Counted from the stretch's first letter, positions 1 to 5,850 are shown. The stretch is 5,850 bases of DNA from Sphingomonas sp. (GCA_013822915.1 PNLG01000053.1:1-5850); one strand, 5' to 3'. The notes: generated by a model not told the origin, from the sequence alone. A program made the numbers and translations.

Positions 1-402
1 TTTGTGTTTGGTGCGGCGAGCAGCGCGCAGCGGCGGGTGTGGGATCATGTCGCGGGCGGCCAGCAGATCGCGTTTGCAGCGGCGCGGGTGGGCGCAGCGG
101 CGGGATCGGTCGATGACGCGGTGCGGCGGCACTATGCGATGCTGGGCTATGGCCCTGACTACCGGCTGCCCGGCCTGTCGCACCGCACCGGCCACGGGAT
201 TGGGCTTGACGGGCATGAGCCGGTCAATCTGGTCCGCGGGGAGGCGACCTCGCTGGCGCCGGGCATGTGCTTTTCAAACGAGCCGGGGCTCTACCTGCCG
301 GGCAAGTTCGGCGTGCGGCTGGAGGATTGTCTCCATATGACCGACGCGGGGCCGAAATGGTTCAGCGAACCGCCCCCGTCGCTTGATGCGCCGCTGGGGT
401 AG
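1..402 (+). CDS. M24 family metallopeptidase, Xaa-Pro dipeptidase type (C-terminal part)
   Basis: This is the C-terminal 133 residues of a pita-bread-fold metallopeptidase; the frame is open to the left edge, so the N-terminal domain and the two Asp metal ligands lie outside the window. Counting from base 1, residues 60-74 carry the motif SHRTGHGIGLDGHEP, with His65 the expected metal ligand and His61 and His72 the expected active-site histidines. Glu94 (in FSNEPGLY) and Glu108 (in GVRLEDC) are the two remaining metal ligands. The spacings His65-Glu94 (29) and Glu94-Glu108 (14) equal those I recall for Pyrococcus prolidase, which favours the Xaa-Pro dipeptidase branch (M24B) over methionine aminopeptidase. 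Such enzymes cleave peptide bonds N-terminal to proline using two divalent metal ions, in peptide turnover. Whether this copy is cytoplasmic or exported cannot be told without its N-terminus. The stop TAG (400-402) lies inside the start region of the next gene. Confidence 0.93.
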   Translation, partial: FVFGAASSAQRRVWDHVAGGQQIAFAAARVGAAAGSVDDAVRRHYAMLGYGPDYRLPGLSHRTGHGIGLDGHEPVNLVRGEATSLAPGMCFSNEPGLYLPGKFGVRLEDCLHMTDAGPKWFSEPPPSLDAPLG

Positions 403-1168
403 GGGGACACCGATGGCAGTGGCACTGATGATTGCGACGGCGCTAGCGCAGGCATCACCGACCGCGACGGTCGATGTCGAGGAGATTGGGCCGGCGGAGT
501 TTCGCGTTACGCTCAAGGCGTTCGACGGCGACGAGCGCGAGTCACAAACCGCAATAGCGGGCGTCGTGCAGCAAATCTGCGGGCCGAAATTGCCAGACTG
601 GGGAAAATTTGAAGCGACGCGTCAAATCAACGTAGCCAAGAATGCAAAGCGAACGCCCGCCAAGTTCGTCCAGTTGATCCGCTGCGTCGAACCAACTACG
701 CCCGAATCACCGGCCCCCCGCCGTGCTTTTGCACCCGATGCGGCAATGGAATCGGCAGTGAAGGCGATCGCCCTCGGCTTTCTGTCGGATCATGAGGGGG
801 GCGACGGGACGGCATCGTGGAACTTGTTAAGCGCGCCGATGAAGCAGTCGCATCCAATCGCCGATTGGCGCGCGCGCGTTCGAAAGCGGGCCGCCGCGAT
901 TGGCGCGGTGCCCGAGCTTCGCATCGCCAAGCTTACCTGGTACGTCGATCCGCCTAATGGCCCCCCGGGCATTTTTGTGGCGCTCGATTTTGTCGGAAGA
1001 TCCATCAAGCAGGCCCATCTGTGTGGTTATGTTGTGCTAGTTCGCAGCGGTGAAGCTCAATGGACGGTGAGCCGGATCGAAAGCGGCTCGATTCCAGTCG
1101 AGGTTGCCCGGACCGCTTCGTCAGATCACCTCGCACAGGTCAAACAGGCAATACGATGCGTGGAGTAA
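383..1168 (+). CDS. Predicted exported protein with a DUF4019-like C-terminal domain
   Basis: A 261-residue protein from the first ATG. Residues 1-24 look like a signal peptide: Arg-rich n-region (MMRRWGRG), hydrophobic core MAVALMIATAL, and AQA before a likely cut after Ala24. An N-terminal module (about 29-103) contains Cys66 and Cys101, which could form a disulfide in the periplasm. A Pro-rich linker follows (104-118). Residues 122-240 resemble DUF4019, with a helical start, SWNLLS, a DWRARVRKR stretch, then beta strands with TWYVDPPNGPPG, IFVALDF and QWTVSRIESG. DUF4019 has no established function. The start is uncertain: ATG 383 (or 386) gives a normal signal peptide but overlaps the peptidase gene by 20 bases and has no ribosome site. 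ATG 413 has AGGGGG six bases upstream but leaves a very short leader without positive charge. Base composition is lower in GC than the neighbours (about 55% over 541-660 by hand count), suggesting a weakly conserved, lineage-specific gene. Function is unknown. Confidence 0.78.
   Translation: MMRRWGRGTPMAVALMIATALAQASPTATVDVEEIGPAEFRVTLKAFDGDERESQTAIAGVVQQICGPKLPDWGKFEATRQINVAKNAKRTPAKFVQLIRCVEPTTPESPAPRRAFAPDAAMESAVKAIALGFLSDHEGGDGTASWNLLSAPMKQSHPIADWRARVRKRAAAIGAVPELRIAKLTWYVDPPNGPPGIFVALDFVGRSIKQAHLCGYVVLVRSGEAQWTVSRIESGSIPVEVARTASSDHLAQVKQAIRCVE
401..406 (+). promoter_or_regulatory. Possible ribosome binding site supporting the ATG at 413
   Basis: AGGGGG lies six bases upstream of the ATG at 413 and overlaps the TAG stop of the peptidase gene. 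This placement favours translational coupling and an internal or alternative start of the DUF4019-like gene at 413. In G-rich DNA such a match may be chance, and the signal peptide argues for the earlier ATG. Confidence 0.4.
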
Positions 1169-1218
1169 CGCGTCGGCTTCGCATTCAGAACGGCGGTAAG
1201 CTGCGCCATGATCGCCCC

Positions 1219-1932
1219 ATGACTCGCCGATTCGTCACCGCCGCCCTTCTCCTCCCGCTTGCGCTCGCCAGCGCCGTGCAAGCCGCCCCGCAGCGCAAGC
1301 GACCTTCCGCGCCGCCGCCCAAACCCGCAACCGCCAAGCCCGCGCCCAAGCCCGCGCCGATTGGCGACACGGTGCGGGTCGCGCTGACGACTGAACTCGG
1401 CGTCATCACCCTGGAGCTGGACCATAAGCGCGCGCCAATCACGACCGCGAATTTCGTCGCCTATGTCGACCAAAAGCGCTTCGACGGCACCGCTTTTTAC
1501 CGCGCGCTGCGGCTGCCCTGGGGCGATGCGCCCAATGGCCTGATTCAGGGTGGGACGGCGAATGATCCCCAGCGCATCCTGAAACCGATTGCGCACGAAC
1601 CGACGACGCAGACCGGGCTAAGCCACACCACCTGGGCAATTTCGATGGCGCGCTATGAACCCGGCACCGCGACCGGCGATTTTTCGATCATGGTCGGCGA
1701 TCAGCGCGCGCTCGACGCCGATCCCAAGGCGAGCGGCGACAATCTGGGCTATGCCGCGTTTGGGCGGGTGGTCGGCGGGCAGGATGTGGTGCTGAAAATC
1801 CACAGTGCCGCGACCGATCCGACGCGGGGCGAGGGCGCGATGAAGGGGCAGATCATTGCCGCCCCCGTCAAGATCATCAGCGCGCGGCGCGTGGCCGATC
1901 CGGTCGCGGCGCCCGCACCGCCGCAGCCCTGA
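1219..1932 (+). CDS. Exported cyclophilin-type peptidyl-prolyl cis-trans isomerase
   Basis: A 237-residue protein predicted to catalyse cis-trans isomerisation of prolyl peptide bonds in the periplasm, as a folding factor. Residues 1-22 form a clear signal peptide (TRR n-region, core AALLLPLALA, VQA before the cut after Ala22), which decides the ATG at 1219; the open frame reaches further upstream but would bury this leader. Residues 24-48 are a Pro/Ala/Lys-rich linker, perhaps a spacer or envelope-contact segment. The cyclophilin domain spans about 51-226: VALTTELGVITLEL, APITTANFVAYV, then FYRALR with the catalytic Arg95, LIQGG with Gln110, GDFSIMVGD (153-161) and GYAAFGRVVGGQDVV. The segment between Arg95 and Gln110 reads LRLPWGDAPNGL, unlike the VIPGFM of E. 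coli PpiA, so this is a divergent subfamily. The first 50 bases after the previous stop show no well-placed ribosome site. It is co-directional with the two genes before it. The family call is firm; the in vivo clients are unknown. Confidence 0.92.
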   Translation: MTRRFVTAALLLPLALASAVQAAPQRKRPSAPPPKPATAKPAPKPAPIGDTVRVALTTELGVITLELDHKRAPITTANFVAYVDQKRFDGTAFYRALRLPWGDAPNGLIQGGTANDPQRILKPIAHEPTTQTGLSHTTWAISMARYEPGTATGDFSIMVGDQRALDADPKASGDNLGYAAFGRVVGGQDVVLKIHSAATDPTRGEGAMKGQIIAAPVKIISARRVADPVAAPAPPQP

Positions 1933-1964
1933 TCCCCCGCATCATCCGGCGCATCACCGTTTTG

Positions 1965-1993
1965 CTTGAGCAAGCCGCGCGCGCGCCCTAGAT
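1965..1993 (+). promoter_or_regulatory. Predicted alaS promoter (CTTGAG - 17 - CTAGAT)
   Basis: CTTGAG at 1965-1970 and CTAGAT at 1988-1993 are separated by exactly 17 bases. Each differs by one base from the housekeeping consensus known from alphaproteobacteria such as Sinorhizobium (CTTGAC and CTATAT). Transcription would start about 6-8 bases after the -10 element, at roughly 1999-2001, which is the alaS ATG itself. The spacer holds an 11-base run of alternating C and G (1976-1986). A short dyad, GCTTG-AG-CAAGC (1964-1975), straddles the -35 element. No good Shine-Dalgarno sequence precedes the ATG: the only AGG (1995-1997) is three bases away. This fits, but does not prove, a leaderless message. 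Confidence 0.5.
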
Positions 1994-2000
1994 CAGGCGC

Positions 2001-4661
2001 ATGACATCGACCAATGATATCCGCCGCTCCTTCCTCGATTATTTCGAACGCGAAGGCCATGCCCGTGTCGCCTCCGCGCCGCTGGTGCCGCACAACGACC
2101 CGACGCTGATGTTCGTGAATGCGGGCATGGTGCCGTTCAAAAACGTGTTCACCGGGCTGGAGAGCCGCCCCTATTCAACCGCGGTATCGAGCCAGAAATG
2201 CGTGCGCGCAGGCGGCAAGCACAATGACCTCGACAATGTCGGCTATACCGCGCGCCACCATACCTTCTTTGAAATGCTGGGTAATTTTTCGTTCGGCGAT
2301 TATTTCAAGGAACGTGCGATCACGCTTGCGTGGAATTTGCTGACCAAGGAATGGGGGATCGACCCCGACCGGCTGACCGTGACCGTCTATCACACCGATG
2401 ACGAGGCATTTGCGCTGTGGAAGGCGATTGCCGGCCTGCCCGACGCGCGGATCATCCGTATCGCGACCAACGATAATTTCTGGTCGATGGGCGATACCGG
2501 CCCGTGCGGGCCGTGTTCGGAGATTTTTTTCGACCATGGCGATCATATCCCCGGTGGCCCGCCGGGCAGCCCGGATGAGGATGGCGACCGCTTTGTCGAG
2601 ATCTGGAACCTTGTCTTCATGCAGTTTGAGCAGGCGGCCGACGGCAGCCGCACCCCGCTCCCGCGCCCGTCGATCGACACCGGCATGGGGATTGAGCGGG
2701 TGGCGGCGGTGTTGCAGGGGGTGCACGACAATTATGACACCGACACGTTCCGCGCGCTGATCGCCGCGTCGTGCGCGCTGACCGGCACGGTGGCGCAAGG
2801 GGCCGCTCAGGCGAGCCACCGCGTGATTGCCGATCATCTGCGCTCGTCCGGGTTCCTTGTTGCCGATGGCGTGCTGCCCGCGAACGAGGGGCGCGGCTAT
2901 GTGTTGCGGCGGATCATGCGCCGCGCGATGCGCCACGCGCATATCCTGGGCGCGAAAACGCCGCTGATGCACCGGCTGGTTCCCGCGCTCGTCGCCGAGA
3001 TGGGCGCGGCGTATCCGGAGCTGGTGCGCGCGCAGCCGCTGATCGAGGCAACACTGCTGCAAGAGGAGACGCGGTTCCGCCGTACGCTCGAAAACGGGCT
3101 CAAGCTGCTTGACGAGGCAACGGCGGGGATGGCGCCGGGTGCGACGCTCAGTGGAGAGACGGCGTTCAAACTCTATGACACCTACGGCTTTCCCTATGAC
3201 CTGACCGAGGATGCGTTGCGCGCGGGCGGTTTCGGCATTGACCGCGCAGGCTTTGACGCGGCGATGGCCGAGCAGAAGCGCGCCGCGCGGGCGGCGTGGA
3301 AAGGCTCGGGCGAGCGCGCCTCCGACGAAGTCTGGTTCGACATTGCCGAGGAGGCGGGCAGCACCGAATTCACCGGCTACACCGCCGGCACGGGCGAGGG
3401 CGAAGTGATCGCGCTGGTGAAGGATGGCGCGCGCGTTGAGCGAGCCGTGGCGGGCGATGCGGTGACGCTGCTGACCAACCAGACGCCCTTTTACGCCGAA
3501 AGCGGTGGGCAGATGGGCGATGCGGGGGTGATTACCGGCGATGGCGGGCTGACGGCGCGGGTTACGGATACCGCCAAGGCGCTCGGTCGGCTGCACGCGC
3601 ATCATGCGGTGATCGAGGGCGGGTCGGTCGCGGTCGGCGACACTGTGCGGCTGGCGATCGACACCACCCGCCGCGATCAGGTGCGCGCGAACCATTCGGC
3701 GACGCATTTGTTGCACGCGGCACTTCGCGAACGGCTCGGCCATCATGTCAGCCAGAAAGGCAGCCTGGTCGCACCCGACCGGCTGCGGTTCGACTTTTCG
3801 CATCAACAGGCGATGACCGCGGCCGAAATCGCGCAGGTCGAGGCCGATGTGAACCGCCAGATTCGCGGCAATGCGGGCGTTTCCACGCGGCTGATGACGC
3901 CTGATGACGCAATTGCGGCGGGCGCGATGGCATTGTTCGGCGAAAAATATGGCGACGAAGTCCGCGTGCTGAGCATGGGTGCGGAGGCCGACAAATTCTA
4001 TTCGGTGGAACTGTGCGGCGGCACGCATGTGAACGCGCTGGGCGATATCGCGCTGTTCAAGATCGTGAGCGAAAGCGCGGTGTCGAGCGGTATCCGCCGG
4101 ATCGAGGCACTGACCGGGGAGGCGGCACGGCTCTGGCTGGCTGACCGCGACGAAAAACTGCGCGAGGCGGCAACCGCGTTGCGGGCAGCGCCCGATGATG
4201 TGCCCGCGCGGGTCGCGGCATTGGTCGAGGACCGGCGGCGGTTGGAGCGCGAACTGGCAGAGGCCAAGCGCGCGCTGGCGCTGGGCGGTGGCGCGGGGTC
4301 GGCGCCTGCTGGTCCGGAGCAGGTCGGCGGCGTCAACTTCATCGCGCAAGTGGTCGAGGGGCTCGACCCCAAGGGGCTTCGTGGCGCGATCGACGAGGCC
4401 AAGGTGCGGATCGGCGCGGGCGTTGCGATGATCGTCGCGGTCAATGACGGGCGCGCCTCGGTCGCGGTCGGGGTGAGCGCCGACCTTATGGGCATGCATG
4501 ACGCGGTCGGTCTGGTCAAAGCGGCTGTCGCTGCACTCGGCGGGCAGGGCGGCGGCGGCCGCCCCGACATGGCGCAGGGCGGCGGCCCCGACGGCGACAA
4601 AGCGGCTGACGCAGTGGCGGCGGTGAAGGCGGTGCTGGAGGCGCAGGCGGTGGCGGCGTGA
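2001..4661 (+). CDS. alaS: Alanyl-tRNA synthetase
   Basis: Complete 886-residue class II synthetase, close to the usual 870-880, which charges tRNA-Ala with alanine in the cytoplasm and edits mischarged Ser and Gly. The N-terminal catalytic core begins at RRSFLDYFEREGH (8-20) and continues with HNDPTLMF (31-38), GGKHNDLDNVG (71-81), HHTFFEMLGNFSFGDYF (86-102), GDTGPCGPCSE (164-174) and IDTGMGIERV (225-234, class II motif 3). A helical tRNA-recognition region follows to about 460. The editing domain contains both halves of the zinc site: His565 and His569 in NHSATHLLH, and Cys672 and His676 in ELCGGTHV. A coiled-coil stretch (about 717-760) leads to the C-Ala/DHHA1 domain with the glycine-rich GGGGRPDMAQGGG (850-862). 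No key residue is missing and there is no frameshift. The ATG at 2001 gives a normal N-terminus; it has no convincing ribosome site, but a promoter match ends eight bases upstream. The stop overlaps the next start in GTGA. Confidence 0.99.
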   Translation: MTSTNDIRRSFLDYFEREGHARVASAPLVPHNDPTLMFVNAGMVPFKNVFTGLESRPYSTAVSSQKCVRAGGKHNDLDNVGYTARHHTFFEMLGNFSFGDYFKERAITLAWNLLTKEWGIDPDRLTVTVYHTDDEAFALWKAIAGLPDARIIRIATNDNFWSMGDTGPCGPCSEIFFDHGDHIPGGPPGSPDEDGDRFVEIWNLVFMQFEQAADGSRTPLPRPSIDTGMGIERVAAVLQGVHDNYDTDTFRALIAASCALTGTVAQGAAQASHRVIADHLRSSGFLVADGVLPANEGRGYVLRRIMRRAMRHAHILGAKTPLMHRLVPALVAEMGAAYPELVRAQPLIEATLLQEETRFRRTLENGLKLLDEATAGMAPGATLSGETAFKLYDTYGFPYDLTEDALRAGGFGIDRAGFDAAMAEQKRAARAAWKGSGERASDEVWFDIAEEAGSTEFTGYTAGTGEGEVIALVKDGARVERAVAGDAVTLLTNQTPFYAESGGQMGDAGVITGDGGLTARVTDTAKALGRLHAHHAVIEGGSVAVGDTVRLAIDTTRRDQVRANHSATHLLHAALRERLGHHVSQKGSLVAPDRLRFDFSHQQAMTAAEIAQVEADVNRQIRGNAGVSTRLMTPDDAIAAGAMALFGEKYGDEVRVLSMGAEADKFYSVELCGGTHVNALGDIALFKIVSESAVSSGIRRIEALTGEAARLWLADRDEKLREAATALRAAPDDVPARVAALVEDRRRLERELAEAKRALALGGGAGSAPAGPEQVGGVNFIAQVVEGLDPKGLRGAIDEAKVRIGAGVAMIVAVNDGRASVAVGVSADLMGMHDAVGLVKAAVAALGGQGGGGRPDMAQGGGPDGDKAADAVAAVKAVLEAQAVAA
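4645..4650 (+). promoter_or_regulatory. Ribosome binding site for the GTG start at 4658
   Basis: AGGCGG differs from AGGAGG by one base and lies seven bases before the GTG, inside the last alaS codons. It supports the GTG as the true start and, with the 4-base overlap with the alaS stop, translational coupling. Confidence 0.5.
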
Positions 4662-5119
4662 GGCGCGCGCTGACGAGCTTTGCGCTAGTCGGCGCCGTCG
4701 CAGCGATGTTGTTGCCCAGTCTGAGCGCAGCAGCGACTGAGCGTTATCAGCCCGGTCAGGTCTGGCGCTATGACGCGCGACCGCAGGACGAAGGCTCGCG
4801 ATTGAAGATCCAGCGGATCGAAATGACGGGCGGCACGGCGATCTACCACATCGCGTTGTCCGGCATCCACCTTCGTAACGGGCAAGTGACAAGCGTTCAG
4901 CACTTGCCCGTGTCGCTGGCGACCCTCGACGGGAGCGTCACAGAATCGTCGCGTGACGATGTGCAGGTCTCGCTTGATCAGACCGATGAGGGGATTGCCG
5001 AGTGGCGTCGGGCGAAGGGCGGCGTCTTCAGCATTGCTGTGAAGCAGATCGCCGACATCCTCGACCAGAATTTGGCCGGTGGTGACGCCGAGACGCCACC
5101 CACCGCCCAAACACGCTGA
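4658..5119 (+). CDS. Small predicted exported protein of unknown function, coupled to alaS
   Basis: A 153-residue protein starting with GTG, which shares four bases (GTGA) with the alaS stop. Residues 1-26 are a convincing signal peptide: MRRA n-region, hydrophobic core FALVGAVAAMLLP, and SLSAAA before the mature part, so the product should be periplasmic or surface-exposed. There is no lipobox cysteine and no cysteine at all. The mature part starts with YQPGQVWRYDARPQDEGSRL (30-49), followed by IQRIE, IYHIALSGIHLRNG (62-75), HLPVSLATLDGSVT (82-95) and a helical C-terminus (109-140) ending in a polar tail. The GQVW-Y-RP-EGSRL core resembles small uncharacterised proteobacterial proteins I have seen labelled hypothetical, but I cannot name a family. 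The start is supported by AGGCGG seven bases upstream, the overlap geometry and the leader peptide. It is probably co-transcribed with alaS, without an obvious functional link to aminoacylation. Two long inverted repeats lie in its coding sequence. Confidence 0.82.
   Translation: MRRALTSFALVGAVAAMLLPSLSAAATERYQPGQVWRYDARPQDEGSRLKIQRIEMTGGTAIYHIALSGIHLRNGQVTSVQHLPVSLATLDGSVTESSRDDVQVSLDQTDEGIAEWRRAKGGVFSIAVKQIADILDQNLAGGDAETPPTAQTR
4878..4911 (+). repeat. Perfect 11-bp inverted repeat (stem-loop) inside a coding region
   Basis: ACGGGCAAGTG (4878-4888) and CACTTGCCCGT (4901-4911) are exact reverse complements separated by 12 bases. They could form a strong GC-rich RNA hairpin in the 153-aa gene. 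No T-run follows, so it is not a classic intrinsic terminator. It encodes residues of the NGQVTSVQHLPV stretch, so the codons may explain part of the pairing. Confidence 0.75.
5071..5111. repeat. Imperfect 12-bp inverted repeat just before the convergent gene ends
   Basis: TTTGGCCGGTGG (5071-5082) pairs with CCACCGCCCAAA (5100-5111) with a single C-C mismatch and a 17-base loop. An alternative, shorter pairing GGTG/CACC (5081-5084 with 5097-5100) is possible. The stem ends five bases before the + strand stop at 5117 and lies just beyond the hemA stop on the other strand. There is no T-run on either side, so a factor-independent terminator is not shown; a 3'-end stabilising or Rho-assisted structure is possible. 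Confidence 0.55.
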
Positions 5120-5122
5120 CCG

Positions 5123-5850
5123 TCAAGCAGCCATCGATCCCCGCGCCAATTCGCACATCGACCAGATTTCGCTCAAGCCCGACACCAGCCGGTCGATATC
5201 GGCATCGCTATGCACGGGCGATGGCGTGATGCGCAGCCGCTCGGTGCCCACCGGCACGGTCGGGTAATTGATCGGCTGCACGTAAATGCCGTGATTTTCG
5301 AGCAGCCAGTCGCTGATCATTTTGCACTTTTTGGCATCCCCCACCATCACCGGGATGATGTGGCTGGGGTTTTCCAGCGTCGGAATGCCGATCGCGTGGA
5401 GGCGACGGCGCACGGTTGCCACCCGTTCCTGATGGCGTGCGCGTTCGATCTGGCTGGACTTGAGGTGGCGGATGCTGGCGGTGGCGCCGGCGGCAAGGGC
5501 AGGCGGCAGGGCGGTTGTGAAAATGAACCCGCTCGCAAAGCTGCGCACGAAATCGCACATCGCGACCGAGCCAGCGATATAGCCGCCCATCACGCCAAAT
5601 GCCTTGCCCAGCGTGCCCTCAATCACCGTAATCCGGTCCATCAGGCCGCGTGCCTCGGCAATGCCGCCGCCGCGCGGGCCGTAAAGGCCAACCGCGTGTA
5701 CTTCGTCGATATAGCTCATCGCGCCGTGCTTTTCGCAGACGTCGAGGATTTCTTCGATCGGGGCAATGTCGCCGTCCATCGAATAAACGCTTTCGAACGC
5801 GACCAGCTTTGGCCGACCCGGCTCGATCGCGCTGAGCAGGCGGTCGAGGT
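5123..5850 (-). CDS. hemA: 5-aminolevulinate synthase (C-terminal part)
   Basis: The last 241 residues of a PLP-dependent alpha-oxoamine synthase; the N-terminal roughly 165 residues of the usual 400-odd are beyond the right edge. The enzyme condenses glycine with succinyl-CoA to give 5-aminolevulinate, the first step of haem and tetrapyrrole synthesis by the Shemin pathway. Numbering from the first full codon, residues 16-30 read VAFESVYSMDGDIAP. IDEVHAVGLYG (47-57) holds Asp48, which contacts the PLP ring nitrogen, and His51; GTLGKAFG holds the Schiff-base Lys82. The spacing Asp48-Lys82 (34) matches Asp214-Lys248 of Rhodobacter capsulatus ALAS. The ending GIYVQPINYPTVPVG, RLRITPSPVH and DIDRLVSGLSEIW is typical of ALAS rather than of glycine C-acetyltransferase or BioF. 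The gene converges on the 153-aa gene with three bases between the stops. Its promoter is not in the window. Confidence 0.96.
   Translation of the reverse strand, partial: LDRLLSAIEPGRPKLVAFESVYSMDGDIAPIEEILDVCEKHGAMSYIDEVHAVGLYGPRGGGIAEARGLMDRITVIEGTLGKAFGVMGGYIAGSVAMCDFVRSFASGFIFTTALPPALAAGATASIRHLKSSQIERARHQERVATVRRRLHAIGIPTLENPSHIIPVMVGDAKKCKMISDWLLENHGIYVQPINYPTVPVGTERLRITPSPVHSDADIDRLVSGLSEIWSMCELARGSMAA

Noticed and set aside
459..473. A 6-bp stem with a 3-base loop (CGACCG-CGA-CGGTCG).
   Set aside because: Short GC palindromes are common in this composition and it lies inside a coding region with no T-run.
1060..1218. An upstream extension of the cyclophilin reading frame to 1060.
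   Set aside because: It overlaps the DUF4019-like gene, has no recognisable sequence, and would bury the clear signal peptide starting at 1219.
1933..2000. A possible intrinsic terminator between the cyclophilin gene and alaS.
   Set aside because: The only hairpin (1964-1975) is short and followed by CG repeats rather than T; TTTT at 1960-1963 precedes it instead. A promoter reading fits better.
4544..4592. A 13-base direct repeat (GCAGGGCGGCGGC at 4544 and 4574) with nearby CCCCGAC copies.
   Set aside because: It encodes the conserved glycine-rich GGGGRPDMAQGGG motif of the AlaRS C-terminal domain, so protein constraint and GC-rich codons explain it.
2175..4892. A 905-codon open reading frame on the - strand covering nearly all of alaS and reaching into the next gene.
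   Set aside because: It is antisense to an unmistakable alaS. Its product is Arg/Ala/His-rich without recognisable motifs, as expected from a GC-rich gene read on the opposite strand where stop codons are rare.
2001..5850. A functional pairing of alaS with hemA through alanine or tRNA.
   Set aside because: HemA of the ALAS type uses glycine and succinyl-CoA and not a charged tRNA; the genes are on opposite strands and simply adjacent.

Overview
This window reads as ordinary chromosomal DNA of an alphaproteobacterium, most likely a sphingomonad (Sphingomonas/Sphingopyxis-like). The reasons are a high GC content (about two thirds by eye), strong G/C preference at third codon positions, a HemA-type 5-aminolevulinate synthase (the Shemin route to haem, typical of alphaproteobacteria), and an exported cyclophilin with a PWG loop of a kind I associate with sphingomonads. 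The taxonomic call is inference from gene content, not from a search.

Layout on the + strand: the C-terminal third of an M24 metallopeptidase (Xaa-Pro dipeptidase type, cut by the left edge); a small exported DUF4019-like protein whose start overlaps or abuts the peptidase stop; an exported cyclophilin-type peptidyl-prolyl isomerase; a 68-base intergenic region carrying a good alphaproteobacterial promoter match; complete alaS (alanyl-tRNA synthetase, 886 aa); and a 153-aa predicted exported protein of unknown function whose GTG start overlaps the alaS stop by 4 bases. Converging from the right on the - strand is the C-terminal part of hemA, cut by the right edge. The two convergent stop codons are separated by only 3 bases.

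How the genes relate: the peptidase, DUF4019-like gene and cyclophilin are close and co-directional, and may share a transcript. alaS appears to restart transcription from its own promoter, placed so close to the ATG that the mRNA may be leaderless. It probably carries the 153-aa gene with it by translational coupling. There is no mobile element, CRISPR array, tRNA, rRNA or biosynthetic cluster, and no clear sign of a novel system. The most interesting non-coding signals are the alaS promoter geometry (a dyad on the -35 element and an almost pure CG spacer) and two long inverted repeats in the 153-aa gene, the second lying immediately before the convergent gene ends. No gene-free stretch exceeds 300 bases; the largest gap is the 68 bases before alaS.
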